64,000 nucleotides of DNA, from NCBI RefSeq assembly GCF_001428045.1, contig NZ_LMSD01000041.1, positions 3,847-67,846 of the forward strand, given 5' to 3'. Of this stretch, positions 25,667-34,292 are shown piece by piece. Position 1 is the stretch's first letter, and each line of letters opens with the position of its first letter. The notes under the pieces are model-generated. The model did not search any database, was not told where the DNA came from, and saw only the letters and a program-made list of their open reading frames with translations. Origin of the DNA: Paenibacillus sp. Soil750. Its GTDB lineage: Bacteria; Bacillota; Bacilli; Paenibacillales; NBRC-103111. The translations under genes were made by a program, and so were the position numbers.

Positions 25667-27727
25667 TTATAGTTCCAAAACCTTCACACCATAAGGAGCT
25701 ATCTCCAGCTCCCCCATACCAACCCGTTCACCCTCCAACAAGTCTTCCAGCTCCTTCAGTAGATTAGCTTTGACTGGTTTGTCGGTGTAGTTCAGGATAA
25801 AGGCAAACCGGCGATCCCGTTTCACGCGGATGGCAACCTCCACCTCAGACGGCAGCTCCGCCCAACCTGCGGTAGCAGGCTGCAGCCCAAGGCGGCGGAT
25901 CAACCCATCCGCTACCTCGCGGCTGAACGCGGCCCCGAAATAATAGGCTTCGCCGCTGCCATATGGGTTGCGGGTAAGCGCCGGTTTGCCTGTATAGTAG
26001 TCGCCGTCAAACAAGGCTAGTGTCTGTACGTTCTCGTTCTCTGGATGGAGAATGTCGTTGAACAGACGTGCAGGCGTACTGGCGTCGTCTCCACCATCGA
26101 TCCAGCGCAAGTTCGGTGTCGCCGCTTTTTTCAGGACGAACGTAAAGTCTTCCACAGTTATGCCGCACAGTTCTGCGATGAGACCCGGGAATGGCGTCAT
26201 TCGGCAATGCCCGCATTGGTCTTTATAACCGGATCGGGCTCCAAAAATAAGCTTGCCTCCTGCAGCTGCATACTGCTTAAGCAGCTCGGCCGTTTCCTCC
26301 GACATAATGGCTGGATGTGGGTAGATGAGCACCTTGTAACGAGCTAGGTCATCTAGGGTAGTCTTATTTTGCACATACAAATAATCGTAAGGGATATGGC
26401 TGAACTGCAGGGCTTTCCCCCAGCTGTATTCACTCTCTCTTGTTAGCGGACCATGATATTGGTCAAGTTCCCCATCCCACTCATTGTCATAATCGTGCAG
26501 AATAGCCGCTTCCGCTGTGAAACGAGATCCGGCAATAACCTCTCCGATTTTCCCCAATTCTCGGCTAATTGTTGCTGCTTCAGCAACCCTTCGGTTGGGA
26601 CGGTTATGGTAATCATTGATCCCATGCCAATAAATTTCGGTGCCAAATGTTGCCGTTCGCCATCTGAAAAACAGGACCATATCCGCCCCGTGAGCAACTG
26701 ATTGATAGGTCCATAATCGCATTTGGCCTGGTTTGGGTGCTGATTGTCCCATTGTGTTCACCCAACCACCAGGACCTGACTGCTGCTCCATAATGCAGAA
26801 AGTGGGTGAGATCGAACGAACCTTGGTGAGTTGGTTGGAATTGCTGCGATCCATGAGCGGATTCTCGCGATCGGCATCGTTCCAAATGGTTGAGAAGTTC
26901 GGATACGAGTCGAAAGAAAAGAAGTCCAACAGTTCATCCGTCATGGCATGGCTATCCAAATGGCCAAACATGCCGTTGGTGGTGACCCACTGTGTTGGGG
27001 CAAGCAGTCGCAAGATGTCTGCCTGTAAACGGGCGAAGGATATGGTGTTATTCGAGATAAATCGCTTTTCATCCAACGCTTGATGAGGGTTAACGGATTT
27101 GGAAGGAGCTGGGCGAGGCAAATGAACTTGCTCCCAGTCCGAGTAGCTCTGATTCCAGAAGACGGTTCCCCAAGCCTCATTTAATGCGTTTAAGGTACCA
27201 TATTTCTCCTGTACCCACTTCCGAAACGCGGCATGATCTGCTTCGGCATAGAAGACATTCACCTCACAGTTAAGCTCGTTGTCGATCTGCCAGCCTACTA
27301 CGCCTGGGTGGTTAGCATAATGAGTTGCCATAGCCTCGGTAATCTTCGCACAATAGTCGCGGTAAATTGGGCTGCTGTAATTGTAGTGACGTCTCAGTCC
27401 GTGCTGATACTGTACACCCTCAAATGTGGCATTCAGGATTTCCGGGTATTTATAGGTCATCCAAGCAGGCGGTGTGGCAGTGGGAGTACCAAGAATGACC
27501 TTCAGTCCATGCTCGTGAGCAAGATCAATTGCGCGGTCGAACAGATCAAAGGCGAATACCCCTTCCTCTGGTTCGAAGAAATTCCATGCAAACTCACCCA
27601 TCCGTACGATGGTAAAGCCGATTTCTCGCATTCTCCTATAATCGTCATCCCACATAGCCTCTGGCCACTGCTCAGGGTAATAGCATACGCCTAGATCAAA
27701 TTTCTCTCCCGGAATGGTCTTTTGCAT
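25667..27727 (-). CDS. GH42 beta-galactosidase
   Basis: A cytoplasmic glycosidase of about 686 residues splitting terminal beta-galactosides, often galactan fragments. The N-terminal TIM barrel begins LGVCYYPEQWPEAMWDDD. The acid/base is E151 in GWQIDNEL and the nucleophile E314 in CIMEQQSGPGGW. A trimerisation domain and a small beta domain follow. There is no signal peptide. The ATG at 27727 is preferred: it has GGGGA about ten bases before it, while the ATG six codons upstream has none. It is divergent from an AraC regulator, its probable activator. Confidence 0.93.
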   Translation of the reverse strand: MQKTIPGEKFDLGVCYYPEQWPEAMWDDDYRRMREIGFTIVRMGEFAWNFFEPEEGVFAFDLFDRAIDLAHEHGLKVILGTPTATPPAWMTYKYPEILNATFEGVQYQHGLRRHYNYSSPIYRDYCAKITEAMATHYANHPGVVGWQIDNELNCEVNVFYAEADHAAFRKWVQEKYGTLNALNEAWGTVFWNQSYSDWEQVHLPRPAPSKSVNPHQALDEKRFISNNTISFARLQADILRLLAPTQWVTTNGMFGHLDSHAMTDELLDFFSFDSYPNFSTIWNDADRENPLMDRSNSNQLTKVRSISPTFCIMEQQSGPGGWVNTMGQSAPKPGQMRLWTYQSVAHGADMVLFFRWRTATFGTEIYWHGINDYHNRPNRRVAEAATISRELGKIGEVIAGSRFTAEAAILHDYDNEWDGELDQYHGPLTRESEYSWGKALQFSHIPYDYLYVQNKTTLDDLARYKVLIYPHPAIMSEETAELLKQYAAAGGKLIFGARSGYKDQCGHCRMTPFPGLIAELCGITVEDFTFVLKKAATPNLRWIDGGDDASTPARLFNDILHPENENVQTLALFDGDYYTGKPALTRNPYGSGEAYYFGAAFSREVADGLIRRLGLQPATAGWAELPSEVEVAIRVKRDRRFAFILNYTDKPVKANLLKELEDLLEGERVGMGELEIAPYGVKVLEL

Positions 27728-27869
27728 GAGTAATAACATCCCCATTTCTATGGATATAGTATTTTTTTGTTATTTCAATCTCTTTATGTATTCATTATAT
27801 TTCTTTATAATATTATGTATATAACATCATTTTGCGACATGTATCAGATTTTTGCGTTTTGGAGGGCAC

Positions 27870-28700
27870 ATGCGAATTCATTATGTATTACCGGAGCCAA
27901 TGTATAAACACTACACGGCGTATCCGGATATGATAGGTCAATATGCAGATTTCCCCGAGCATCAGGAGTGGCGGTTTAAGGGTCAGCTGCAACAAGCTAA
28001 TTTGCATATTGTGTTAGGTGGTAAAGGTTATGTCAAAGCGAATGGGAAGGAATTTACCCTGGAGGCAGGGCAAGGTTTCTATTACGGGGCGGGCCTTGAG
28101 CAGGAGTATCGAACAGATGCGAACGATCCATGGCAAGTATTTTGGGTACACCTTGCAGGTGAGGGGCTCGACAGGTTGTTGAATGATCAAGGTACTTCAG
28201 CTGTTTGGCTGTTTACGTATAGGGATGTACCCAAGCTCGAACAATTGACCGGAGACTTATTGGATTTGGCATCCCCATATGATCGGAACGAGGTGCATTT
28301 GGCCGTAAAGCTCTATGAACTACTTGCTGAGCTTGCCTTACGCGCGGAGACGCATGGAACAGTAACCATACTGGATAAGCGCGCACGGATGAGAGAGGTC
28401 GCCGAATATATTCGTACGCACTGCACGAAACCGCTAACTCTCCTGCAGATGGCCGAGCAGGCAGGCTTTAGTACCTACTATTTTAGTCGAATGTTTCACG
28501 AAGTGATGGGACGCACACCAGTCGTGTGGCTGTTCGAAAGTCGTCTTGTTGTAGCTAAACAACTGCTCATGTCTACCGAATGGACGATTAAGCAAGTAGC
28601 AGAGCATGTCGGATTTTCCCAGAGCAGTTACTTTATTGCGCGCTTCCGAGAGCATACCGGAATGACGCCACAGGAGTATCGGCGGCTGTACAGCACGTAG
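27870..28700 (+). CDS. AraC family regulator, probable activator of the GH42 gene
   Basis: A 276-residue regulator: an N-terminal cupin-like sugar-binding domain (about 1-150; HIVLGGKGYVKANGKEFTLEAGQGFYY) and a C-terminal double HTH (LLQMAEQAGFSTYYFSRMFHEVMG and IKQVAEHVGFSQSSYFIARFREHTG). GGAGGG lies shortly before the ATG at 27870. The divergent layout with the beta-galactosidase gene over about 140 bases is typical for a dedicated regulator. Confidence 0.9.
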   Translation: MRIHYVLPEPMYKHYTAYPDMIGQYADFPEHQEWRFKGQLQQANLHIVLGGKGYVKANGKEFTLEAGQGFYYGAGLEQEYRTDANDPWQVFWVHLAGEGLDRLLNDQGTSAVWLFTYRDVPKLEQLTGDLLDLASPYDRNEVHLAVKLYELLAELALRAETHGTVTILDKRARMREVAEYIRTHCTKPLTLLQMAEQAGFSTYYFSRMFHEVMGRTPVVWLFESRLVVAKQLLMSTEWTIKQVAEHVGFSQSSYFIARFREHTGMTPQEYRRLYST

Positions 28701-28889
28701 GTTTCCTATGTCCACTGAGCTTTATCTCCTAAAGAGCATTAATAAGTAGCAAAGTATGGGATAATCAACGTCACCACTACATGTATGCGCTTTCATCAAC
28801 TACCAAAGTCAAATAAGCAAAAATTAAAGGCGAATCTACGTTTTACATTCGATAAAGAACGGCGTAAGATTCATTACGACAAGTTGATT

Positions 28890-29070
28890 TTTTGTGAAAA
28901 GAAACCACTTAATTCCCAGTAGGGAAACGGGGGAACCAATCGAAGCCGTTCAAGCAATACTTGGCTTCATGGGGTGAATCCTGATGCTCGCAAGCATTAG
29001 GTAGGACGCTCTCAAGTCCGAATCCGACAGCTAACCTCGTAGGTGTATTGAGAGAGAACCGCACACTCGC
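28890..29070 (+). ncRNA. Cyclic-di-AMP riboswitch (ydaO/yuaA class)
   Basis: The leader contains, in order, the conserved blocks of the ydaO/yuaA aptamer: GGGAAACGGGGGAACC, then TGGGGTGAATCC, GGTAGGACGC, AAGTCCGAATCCGACAGC and TAACCTCGTAGG, with hairpins between them (GAAGCC...GGCTTC; TGATGCTCGCAAGCATTA; CTCTCAA...TTGAGAG). Binding of c-di-AMP normally favours the downstream terminator and switches the gene off. It sits about 100 bases before the ABC ATPase start. The exact ends are estimated. The region 28701-28889 before it should hold the promoter but shows no gene. Confidence 0.92.
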
Positions 29071-29083
29071 CTTCTTATGTGAA

Positions 29084-29127
29084 GAAGTCCGAGCGTAGAG
29101 ATTCTCTATGCTTAGGGCTTCTTTTTG
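29084..29127 (+). terminator. Riboswitch expression-platform terminator
   Basis: GAAGTCC pairs with GGGCTTC and AGCGTAGA with TCTATGCT inside it, followed by five T. It lies between the c-di-AMP aptamer and the ABC transporter genes, as expected for transcriptional control. Confidence 0.88.
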
Positions 29128-29176
29128 CTTGTCTTTCATCTAAAAAATAACATATATGTCATAAGGAGGATGTACG

Positions 29177-30061
29177 ATGCATGCCATTGAAATCAACAAT
29201 CTGACCAAAACCTATGGGAACGCAAGAGGGATTACCGACGTTAGTTTTACGATCGAAGAAGGGGAAATCTTTGGGTTTATTGGACCGAATGGGGCAGGGA
29301 AATCAACGACGATTCGAACGCTGCTGTCTCTGATTTTTCCCATAAGCGGCAGTGCCAAAATTTTCGGGAAAGACTGCATCCAGTTTGCACCAGAAATTAA
29401 GAAAGAGATCGGGTATTTACCGTCCGAGGTGTTCTATTATGACAACATGAAGGTGATCGACCTACTCAAGTATTCGGCCAGCTTTTACAAGAAGGATTGC
29501 ACCAAGAGAATCAAAGAGCTTGCTGAAATCATGGATCTAGACGTTACGAAGAAAATTGATGATCTATCTCTGGGGAACAAAAAGAAAGTGGGCATCGTTC
29601 AAGGGTTGCTGCATGATCCTAAGCTCATTATTCTGGATGAACCGACAAGTGGACTGGACCCGCTCATGCAGCAGAGGTTTTTCGAATTGCTCGAACAACA
29701 GAATCAAAGAGGAGCTACGATTCTTTTTTCCTCTCATATATTGAGTGAAGTTCAAAGATTATGTGATCGAGTCGCGATTATTAAGGAAGGCAGGATTGTA
29801 ACGGTTGAGAAAATCAGCACGTTAAAAGAAAACAATTTTAAGCGATTTAAAGTGGATACGGCACAAGCGCTTGATCCTAACTTTTTCAAAATGACCGGGG
29901 TCAATAACATTGATGTCCAAGGCCAGACGACGAGCTTCTTATTTAAAGGCAACATTAATCAAGTCATGCGAAAGATTGCTGAAATCGAAATTGATAATCT
30001 GTGGATCGAAGAGCCTGATTTAGAGGAGATCTTTATGCACTACTATGAGAAGGAGGCTTAA
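29177..30061 (+). CDS. ABC transporter ATP-binding protein (ABC-2 / BcrA type)
   Basis: The cytoplasmic ATPase of a three-gene ABC-2 transporter (294 residues). Walker A is GPNGAGKST, the signature LSLGNKKKVG, Walker B LIILDEPTSGLDP and the H-loop SSHIL. The C-terminal ~80 residues form the regulatory extension common in BcrA/NatA-like exporters. AAGGAGG precedes the ATG. The gene follows the c-di-AMP riboswitch, so the transporter would be lowered when c-di-AMP is high. Its substrate is unknown; ions, osmolytes, antibiotics or wall components are all possible. Confidence 0.93.
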   Translation: MHAIEINNLTKTYGNARGITDVSFTIEEGEIFGFIGPNGAGKSTTIRTLLSLIFPISGSAKIFGKDCIQFAPEIKKEIGYLPSEVFYYDNMKVIDLLKYSASFYKKDCTKRIKELAEIMDLDVTKKIDDLSLGNKKKVGIVQGLLHDPKLIILDEPTSGLDPLMQQRFFELLEQQNQRGATILFSSHILSEVQRLCDRVAIIKEGRIVTVEKISTLKENNFKRFKVDTAQALDPNFFKMTGVNNIDVQGQTTSFLFKGNINQVMRKIAEIEIDNLWIEEPDLEEIFMHYYEKEA

Positions 30062-30067
30062 AGCGGA

Positions 30068-30865
30068 ATGAATATATACCTTCATGAATTGAGAGCTTAT
30101 CGGAAGTCCACGATTACGTGGACGTGCTCCTTAATTGCGGTCATCGTTTTATTCCTATCCCTTTTTCCTTCGGTTTCTAAGGATTTTGCTGAGTTCTCTA
30201 AGGTATTAGAGGGGTATCCCGAAGGTGTCAGGAAAGCTCTTGGTATTCAAATCGAAACGTTCGGTACCCTACTCGGATTCTATGTGTACATCTTTATGTA
30301 CATTACGCTTTGCGGAGCCATTCAAGCCATGGTTCTGGGAACGTCAATACTCTCGAAAGAAATGCGTGAGAAAACAGCAGACTTTCTACTTACAAAGCCC
30401 GTAACACGTACGAAAATAGTCACTTCCAAGCTATTAGCGGCTGTTACTTCCTTAGTTATTACCTGCGTGATCTATATCGCTGCAGCTTATCTAATGGCGC
30501 TTCAAGTAAAAACGGTCGATTTTGATGTGAGCACATTTCTATTAATTTCCTTCACGTTGCTGTTTATCCAGCTGATGTTTCTTGCTATAGGATTCATCAC
30601 TTCGGTCGTGTTTTCTAAAATGAAAGCCGTGTTATCCGTCAGTCTGGGTACGGTGTTTGCCTTTTTCGTTATCGGAATGATCGTTGCCGTAGATGGGGAG
30701 GGGGCCAAACGGTATTTCTCGCCATTCAAATACTTTAATGGGACATACATGCTTGAGCATGCTAGCTATGAAGCCTCTTATATCATTGCAGCCATCGCGA
30801 TTATCGTTGCTTCGATTGCGGCAAGCTACTTCATCTACACGAAAAAGGATGTTCATGCCGTATAA
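30068..30865 (+). CDS. ABC-2 type transporter permease
   Basis: A 265-residue membrane protein with six helices. It begins with a cytoplasmic lead (MNIYLHELRAYRKSTITWT) and contains the REKTADFLLTKPVTRTKIVTSK segment characteristic of ABC-2 permeases. It starts seven bases after the ATPase stop and precedes a related permease, so the pair likely forms a heterodimeric channel. Confidence 0.92.
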   Translation: MNIYLHELRAYRKSTITWTCSLIAVIVLFLSLFPSVSKDFAEFSKVLEGYPEGVRKALGIQIETFGTLLGFYVYIFMYITLCGAIQAMVLGTSILSKEMREKTADFLLTKPVTRTKIVTSKLLAAVTSLVITCVIYIAAAYLMALQVKTVDFDVSTFLLISFTLLFIQLMFLAIGFITSVVFSKMKAVLSVSLGTVFAFFVIGMIVAVDGEGAKRYFSPFKYFNGTYMLEHASYEASYIIAAIAIIVASIAASYFIYTKKDVHAV

Positions 30866-30890
30866 ATGCGGGTGAGAGGGGGAATAACCA

Positions 30891-31685
30891 ATGAATATTT
30901 TTTGGCGAGAAATGAAGACGTTTCGGAAATCGATGATTTTTTGGAGTCTAGGGCTTATCTTTCTAATCGCAAGCGGCATGAACAAGTATCAAGCAACAGC
31001 AGCGAACGGACAGATAAATGATCTTATGGCGGAAATGCCGAAGTCACTCCAAGTGATTATGGGTGGCGGCGCATTAGATTTATCGAAGGCTAGCGGTTAT
31101 TTTGGCATCTTGGTCCTATATTTCTTGTTAATGGCAACGATCCATGCGGCCATGCTGGGCGCCAATATCATCGCGAAGGAAGAGCGGGATAAGACGGCAG
31201 AGTTTTTATTCGTGAAGCCTTTATCCAGAAACCAAATCATCACTTGGAAGCTGCTAAGCGCTTTCGTGAACATTGTTATTTTTAACCTCGTGTCATGGAT
31301 TTCGAGCATGTTGATTGTTGGGGCATATAGCAAAGGCGAGGCGGTCAACGGTGATATCTCCATCGTCATGCTGGGTATGTTTATTTTGCAGCTGCTCTTT
31401 CTAGTCATCGGAACATCCATTGCAGCCGTTTATCGAAATTCCAAAAAAGCATCCTCGCTATCAACGGGCATCATGCTCATTACGTTTATCTTATCCATTG
31501 CCATTGATTTCAACGATAAGCTGGCATTCTTGAAATATGTAACCCCATTTAAATTTTATGAGGCGAAGAATATTATGTATGGCGGTGGATTCGATGCCGT
31601 GTTTGTCATCATTTCGGTAGTTGTCATTGCCTTATTGACGGTTGTTACGTATGTTTCCTTTCAAAAACGAGATTTGCACGTCTAG
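30891..31685 (+). CDS. ABC-2 type transporter permease (second subunit)
   Basis: A paralogue of the preceding gene, 264 residues and six helices, with the parallel motif RDKTAEFLFVKPLSRNQIITWK and a similar start (MNIFWREMKTFRKSMIFWS). The similarity implies a local duplication. A strong terminator follows, ending the riboswitch-controlled operon. Confidence 0.92.
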   Translation: MNIFWREMKTFRKSMIFWSLGLIFLIASGMNKYQATAANGQINDLMAEMPKSLQVIMGGGALDLSKASGYFGILVLYFLLMATIHAAMLGANIIAKEERDKTAEFLFVKPLSRNQIITWKLLSAFVNIVIFNLVSWISSMLIVGAYSKGEAVNGDISIVMLGMFILQLLFLVIGTSIAAVYRNSKKASSLSTGIMLITFILSIAIDFNDKLAFLKYVTPFKFYEAKNIMYGGGFDAVFVIISVVVIALLTVVTYVSFQKRDLHV

Positions 31686-31690
31686 AGACT

Positions 31691-31741
31691 AGAAAGACCT
31701 TCACCCTATCCAGAGCTGGATGCGGGCAAAGGTCTTTTCTC
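31691..31741 (+). terminator. Rho-independent terminator of the ABC-2 operon
   Basis: AGAAAGACCTT pairs with AAGGTCTTTTCT around an inner TATCCAG/CTGGATG stem. Confidence 0.8.
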
Positions 31742-31771
31742 ATTTAATGGGATTAATAATAAAATAATAGC

Positions 31772-33922
31772 TTATTTCTTCAAATCCAAACGCACATCGC
31801 GACCATCGTCTTGTACAGATAACTCTTTACCAGCAGCCTTCAGGGAATTGACGTGATTTACCCATGCGTCTAGCATGATGGCGCCATCTTTCCAATCCTT
31901 CACTTCACCGAATACCGTAAAGCCATCGCCGCTGCCTGTAGCCATGAAATCATTGGTTGTCACTTTGAACGTACGGTCTGTATTAAACTTGCCATCCACA
32001 TAGATCGGAGTGCCATCTACTAAAGTAATTTTGGAATATTTCTCACCAAGTGGCTTTGTGTTATCCCATTCTACCTTCAAACCTGAGAATTGAATGGCTG
32101 GAAGACTTGTATACTTGTCTGTAACTTCGAGCGCTTTTTTAATTTGTGCAGCAGTCATCGTACCCGTTACATTGTAATTGCCAAAAGGGAGTACTTCAAA
32201 CATTTCGCTATAGGTTAGCTCACCTTTGTCAATATCCGTGCGAATACCGCCAATATTCGTGAAAGCAATATCGGATTTCTCAGAAGCGCGCATCGCATCT
32301 GTGATGCTGTTGCCTAACTGTGTTGCACCGTCGCGGTCAGCCCCACCATTAGCAGCAAAACGGAAAGATTTACGATTAAGCTGCTCTGCAACTACGACTT
32401 CCACTTCGCCGGATTTGCCTGAGATTTTGGCTTTATAGTCTTCAACCGTTTGGTGAATTTTCGGGTCGGCCGTCGTTAAGTTCGTATAGGTCTCGAGCAA
32501 GCTTGCATTGGAGGAAACGACTTGCTTTGTAGTTTTGTCTACGAACAGTTGAATGTGTCCAACCGCATATAGCCAACTTTGAGCTTCAACAACAGGGATG
32601 CCATTCACAATACCGGCAACGCGCATATGGGAGTGACCACCAACAATGGCATCTAGGGTACCATTGCCAGTACCTTTTGCAAGATCAGCAAGCTCACTGA
32701 TAATTTCAGCAGACTTTTGGTTTTGCTCACCTGGCAGGTGGGAGGTAACCATGATGATATCGACGCCTTTCGCGCGAAGCTCATCTGACAATTCTTTCGC
32801 CAAAGGAACTGGATTTACAAAGGAAAGGCCTTCGATGTTCGTTGATTTCGTTGTTGTTTTCGTTTGAGGCGTTGCGAAACCGATGATGCCGATTTTCAGG
32901 CCATCTTTTTCAATAATGACATAAGGCTGTGTCCAGTCGACACGTTTGCCGGTTTGATCATCAATAATATTAGCCCCGAGAATAGGGAATTTAGCCTTCT
33001 TAATATTGTCGATCAGAACGTCACGGCCGAAGTCGAACTCATGATTTCCGATAGCCGCAGCATCATATTGCACTTGCGCCATTGTATCCATTACGGATTG
33101 ACCATTCGTTGTATTGGAAATTAGTGTACCTTGCCAAGCGTCACCGCCGTCAACAACAACCGTTCCTTTGGGATTGACAGCACGGAAATCGGACACGATA
33201 CCGCCGAATGTTTCGATACCGCCTTGACCTTGATTACGCTTTTTATCGAAGCCGACTTCGATTTTTCCGTGAATATCGTTCGTTGTTAAAATATCAACCA
33301 CTTTAAATAGAATAGGCTTAAGCGCCTTAGCTACTTCATCACGTGTGACTTCAGCAGTAGGGTTGAAATTACCATCGAGAGTAGGAGTGAAAATTCCGCT
33401 AATGACGGCATAAGCGACATAAGGGCGGGAATCTTTGGCGATTGAAGTGGAGTCTTTGAAGTAATTCAACACATTCTCGTTTACTTGTGGCAGTTTGCCG
33501 CCAGTAACAACTTTCACGATTAACTCGGCAAGCTCTTGACGCGTCACGGCAGCATTCGGATGAAACGTACCATCAGCAAAACCGCTAATTAGTTTAGCTG
33601 CAACGGCATTCGCAACAGCTTGTTTTTGCCAAGTCGCAAGGTCCGTGAACGTAACAGTACTAGGATCAGCACTTTGCAGCTTAGCTGCACGGTTAATCAT
33701 CGTTACCACTTCAGCGCGAGTAGCGGCATTTGCACCACGGTAGTCTGTATCTCCGTAGCCCTCTACAATACCGTTATCAATGGCAAGACGCATATCTGTT
33801 TTCATTGAAACAGGTGAAGTTGGTGTGGTTGTTTCGGCAAATGCTAGGCTGCTAGCGAAAGAACCAGTGAGAACGGTTACAAGCGCAAGCGCAGTAAGGC
33901 GAGTAGTGAATGTTTTTTTCAT
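31772..33922 (-). CDS. SLH-anchored 5'-nucleotidase / cyclic phosphodiesterase
   Basis: A secreted wall-bound metallophosphoesterase of about 716 residues. A signal peptide (to about LAFAE) precedes three S-layer homology domains (residues ~45-205; each with the GYGDTDYRGANAATRAE or GFADGTFHPNAAVTRQE type motif). The catalytic UshA-like domain has TNDIHG, GGDAWQG, GNHEFDFG, THE segment SHLPGE and GGHSH. The C-terminal 5'-nucleotidase domain has NIGGIR and TNDFMATGSGDGF. It would release phosphate and nucleosides from external nucleotides. AGGAGG-type site upstream. The promoter should lie in 33923-34044. Confidence 0.93.
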   Translation of the reverse strand: MKKTFTTRLTALALVTVLTGSFASSLAFAETTTPTSPVSMKTDMRLAIDNGIVEGYGDTDYRGANAATRAEVVTMINRAAKLQSADPSTVTFTDLATWQKQAVANAVAAKLISGFADGTFHPNAAVTRQELAELIVKVVTGGKLPQVNENVLNYFKDSTSIAKDSRPYVAYAVISGIFTPTLDGNFNPTAEVTRDEVAKALKPILFKVVDILTTNDIHGKIEVGFDKKRNQGQGGIETFGGIVSDFRAVNPKGTVVVDGGDAWQGTLISNTTNGQSVMDTMAQVQYDAAAIGNHEFDFGRDVLIDNIKKAKFPILGANIIDDQTGKRVDWTQPYVIIEKDGLKIGIIGFATPQTKTTTKSTNIEGLSFVNPVPLAKELSDELRAKGVDIIMVTSHLPGEQNQKSAEIISELADLAKGTGNGTLDAIVGGHSHMRVAGIVNGIPVVEAQSWLYAVGHIQLFVDKTTKQVVSSNASLLETYTNLTTADPKIHQTVEDYKAKISGKSGEVEVVVAEQLNRKSFRFAANGGADRDGATQLGNSITDAMRASEKSDIAFTNIGGIRTDIDKGELTYSEMFEVLPFGNYNVTGTMTAAQIKKALEVTDKYTSLPAIQFSGLKVEWDNTKPLGEKYSKITLVDGTPIYVDGKFNTDRTFKVTTNDFMATGSGDGFTVFGEVKDWKDGAIMLDAWVNHVNSLKAAGKELSVQDDGRDVRLDLKK

Positions 33923-34044
33923 GTGTTAAAAATTCCTCCTATATATTAATAGAACGATGGTTAATAAGTTCGTCTTTTAGTATAAAGGAAATGCTAGATT
34001 TTGAGAAGTAAAGAAATTATTAACTATTTTAGGGAGGACAAACA

Positions 34045-34088
34045 AAATAAAGAGGGTCCCAAAAGCCATGAATGTGGCTGGGCCCCTC
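34045..34088 (-). terminator. Terminator for the GH105 gene (minus strand)
   Basis: GAGGGTCCC and GGGCCCCTC with inner AGCCA/TGGCT form a strong hairpin. On the minus strand it is followed by CTCTTTATTTTG, so it serves the GH105 transcript. The remainder of the 33923-34150 gap shows no gene. Confidence 0.6.
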
Positions 34089-34150
34089 GGACGATATTCC
34101 TTGAAGTCACCTTGTTGGTGGCGTGAATTTAGCTGTGAGGCGTGCAAAAT

Positions 34151-34273
34151 TGCAATCGTGCAACCTTTTTTACCAGATTGATGGCGCTATCTGAAATGCT
34201 TGCGAAAGTGCAACTATTACTGCCAGGAATCATCTATTTGGCTCTATTCGGTCCAAAAGGTTGCTCTTTTGCA
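34151..34273. repeat. Dispersed ~124 bp inverted-end repeat, copy B
   Basis: Second copy of the element at 13741-13864. It starts TGCAATCGTGCAACCTTTTT, has the conserved core TGAAATGCTTGCGAAAGTGC at 34192-34211, and ends AAAAGGTTGCTCTTTTGCA. Length (123) and spacing of core to ends agree with copy A. It ends about 20 bases from the stop codon of the GH105 gene. Confidence 0.7.
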
Positions 34274-34292
34274 CTAATTTCTCTATGTTCTA

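Noticed and set aside
28909-29139. 76-codon frame on the minus strand
   Set aside because: It runs antisense through the c-di-AMP riboswitch and its terminator, whose conserved bases explain the open frame.
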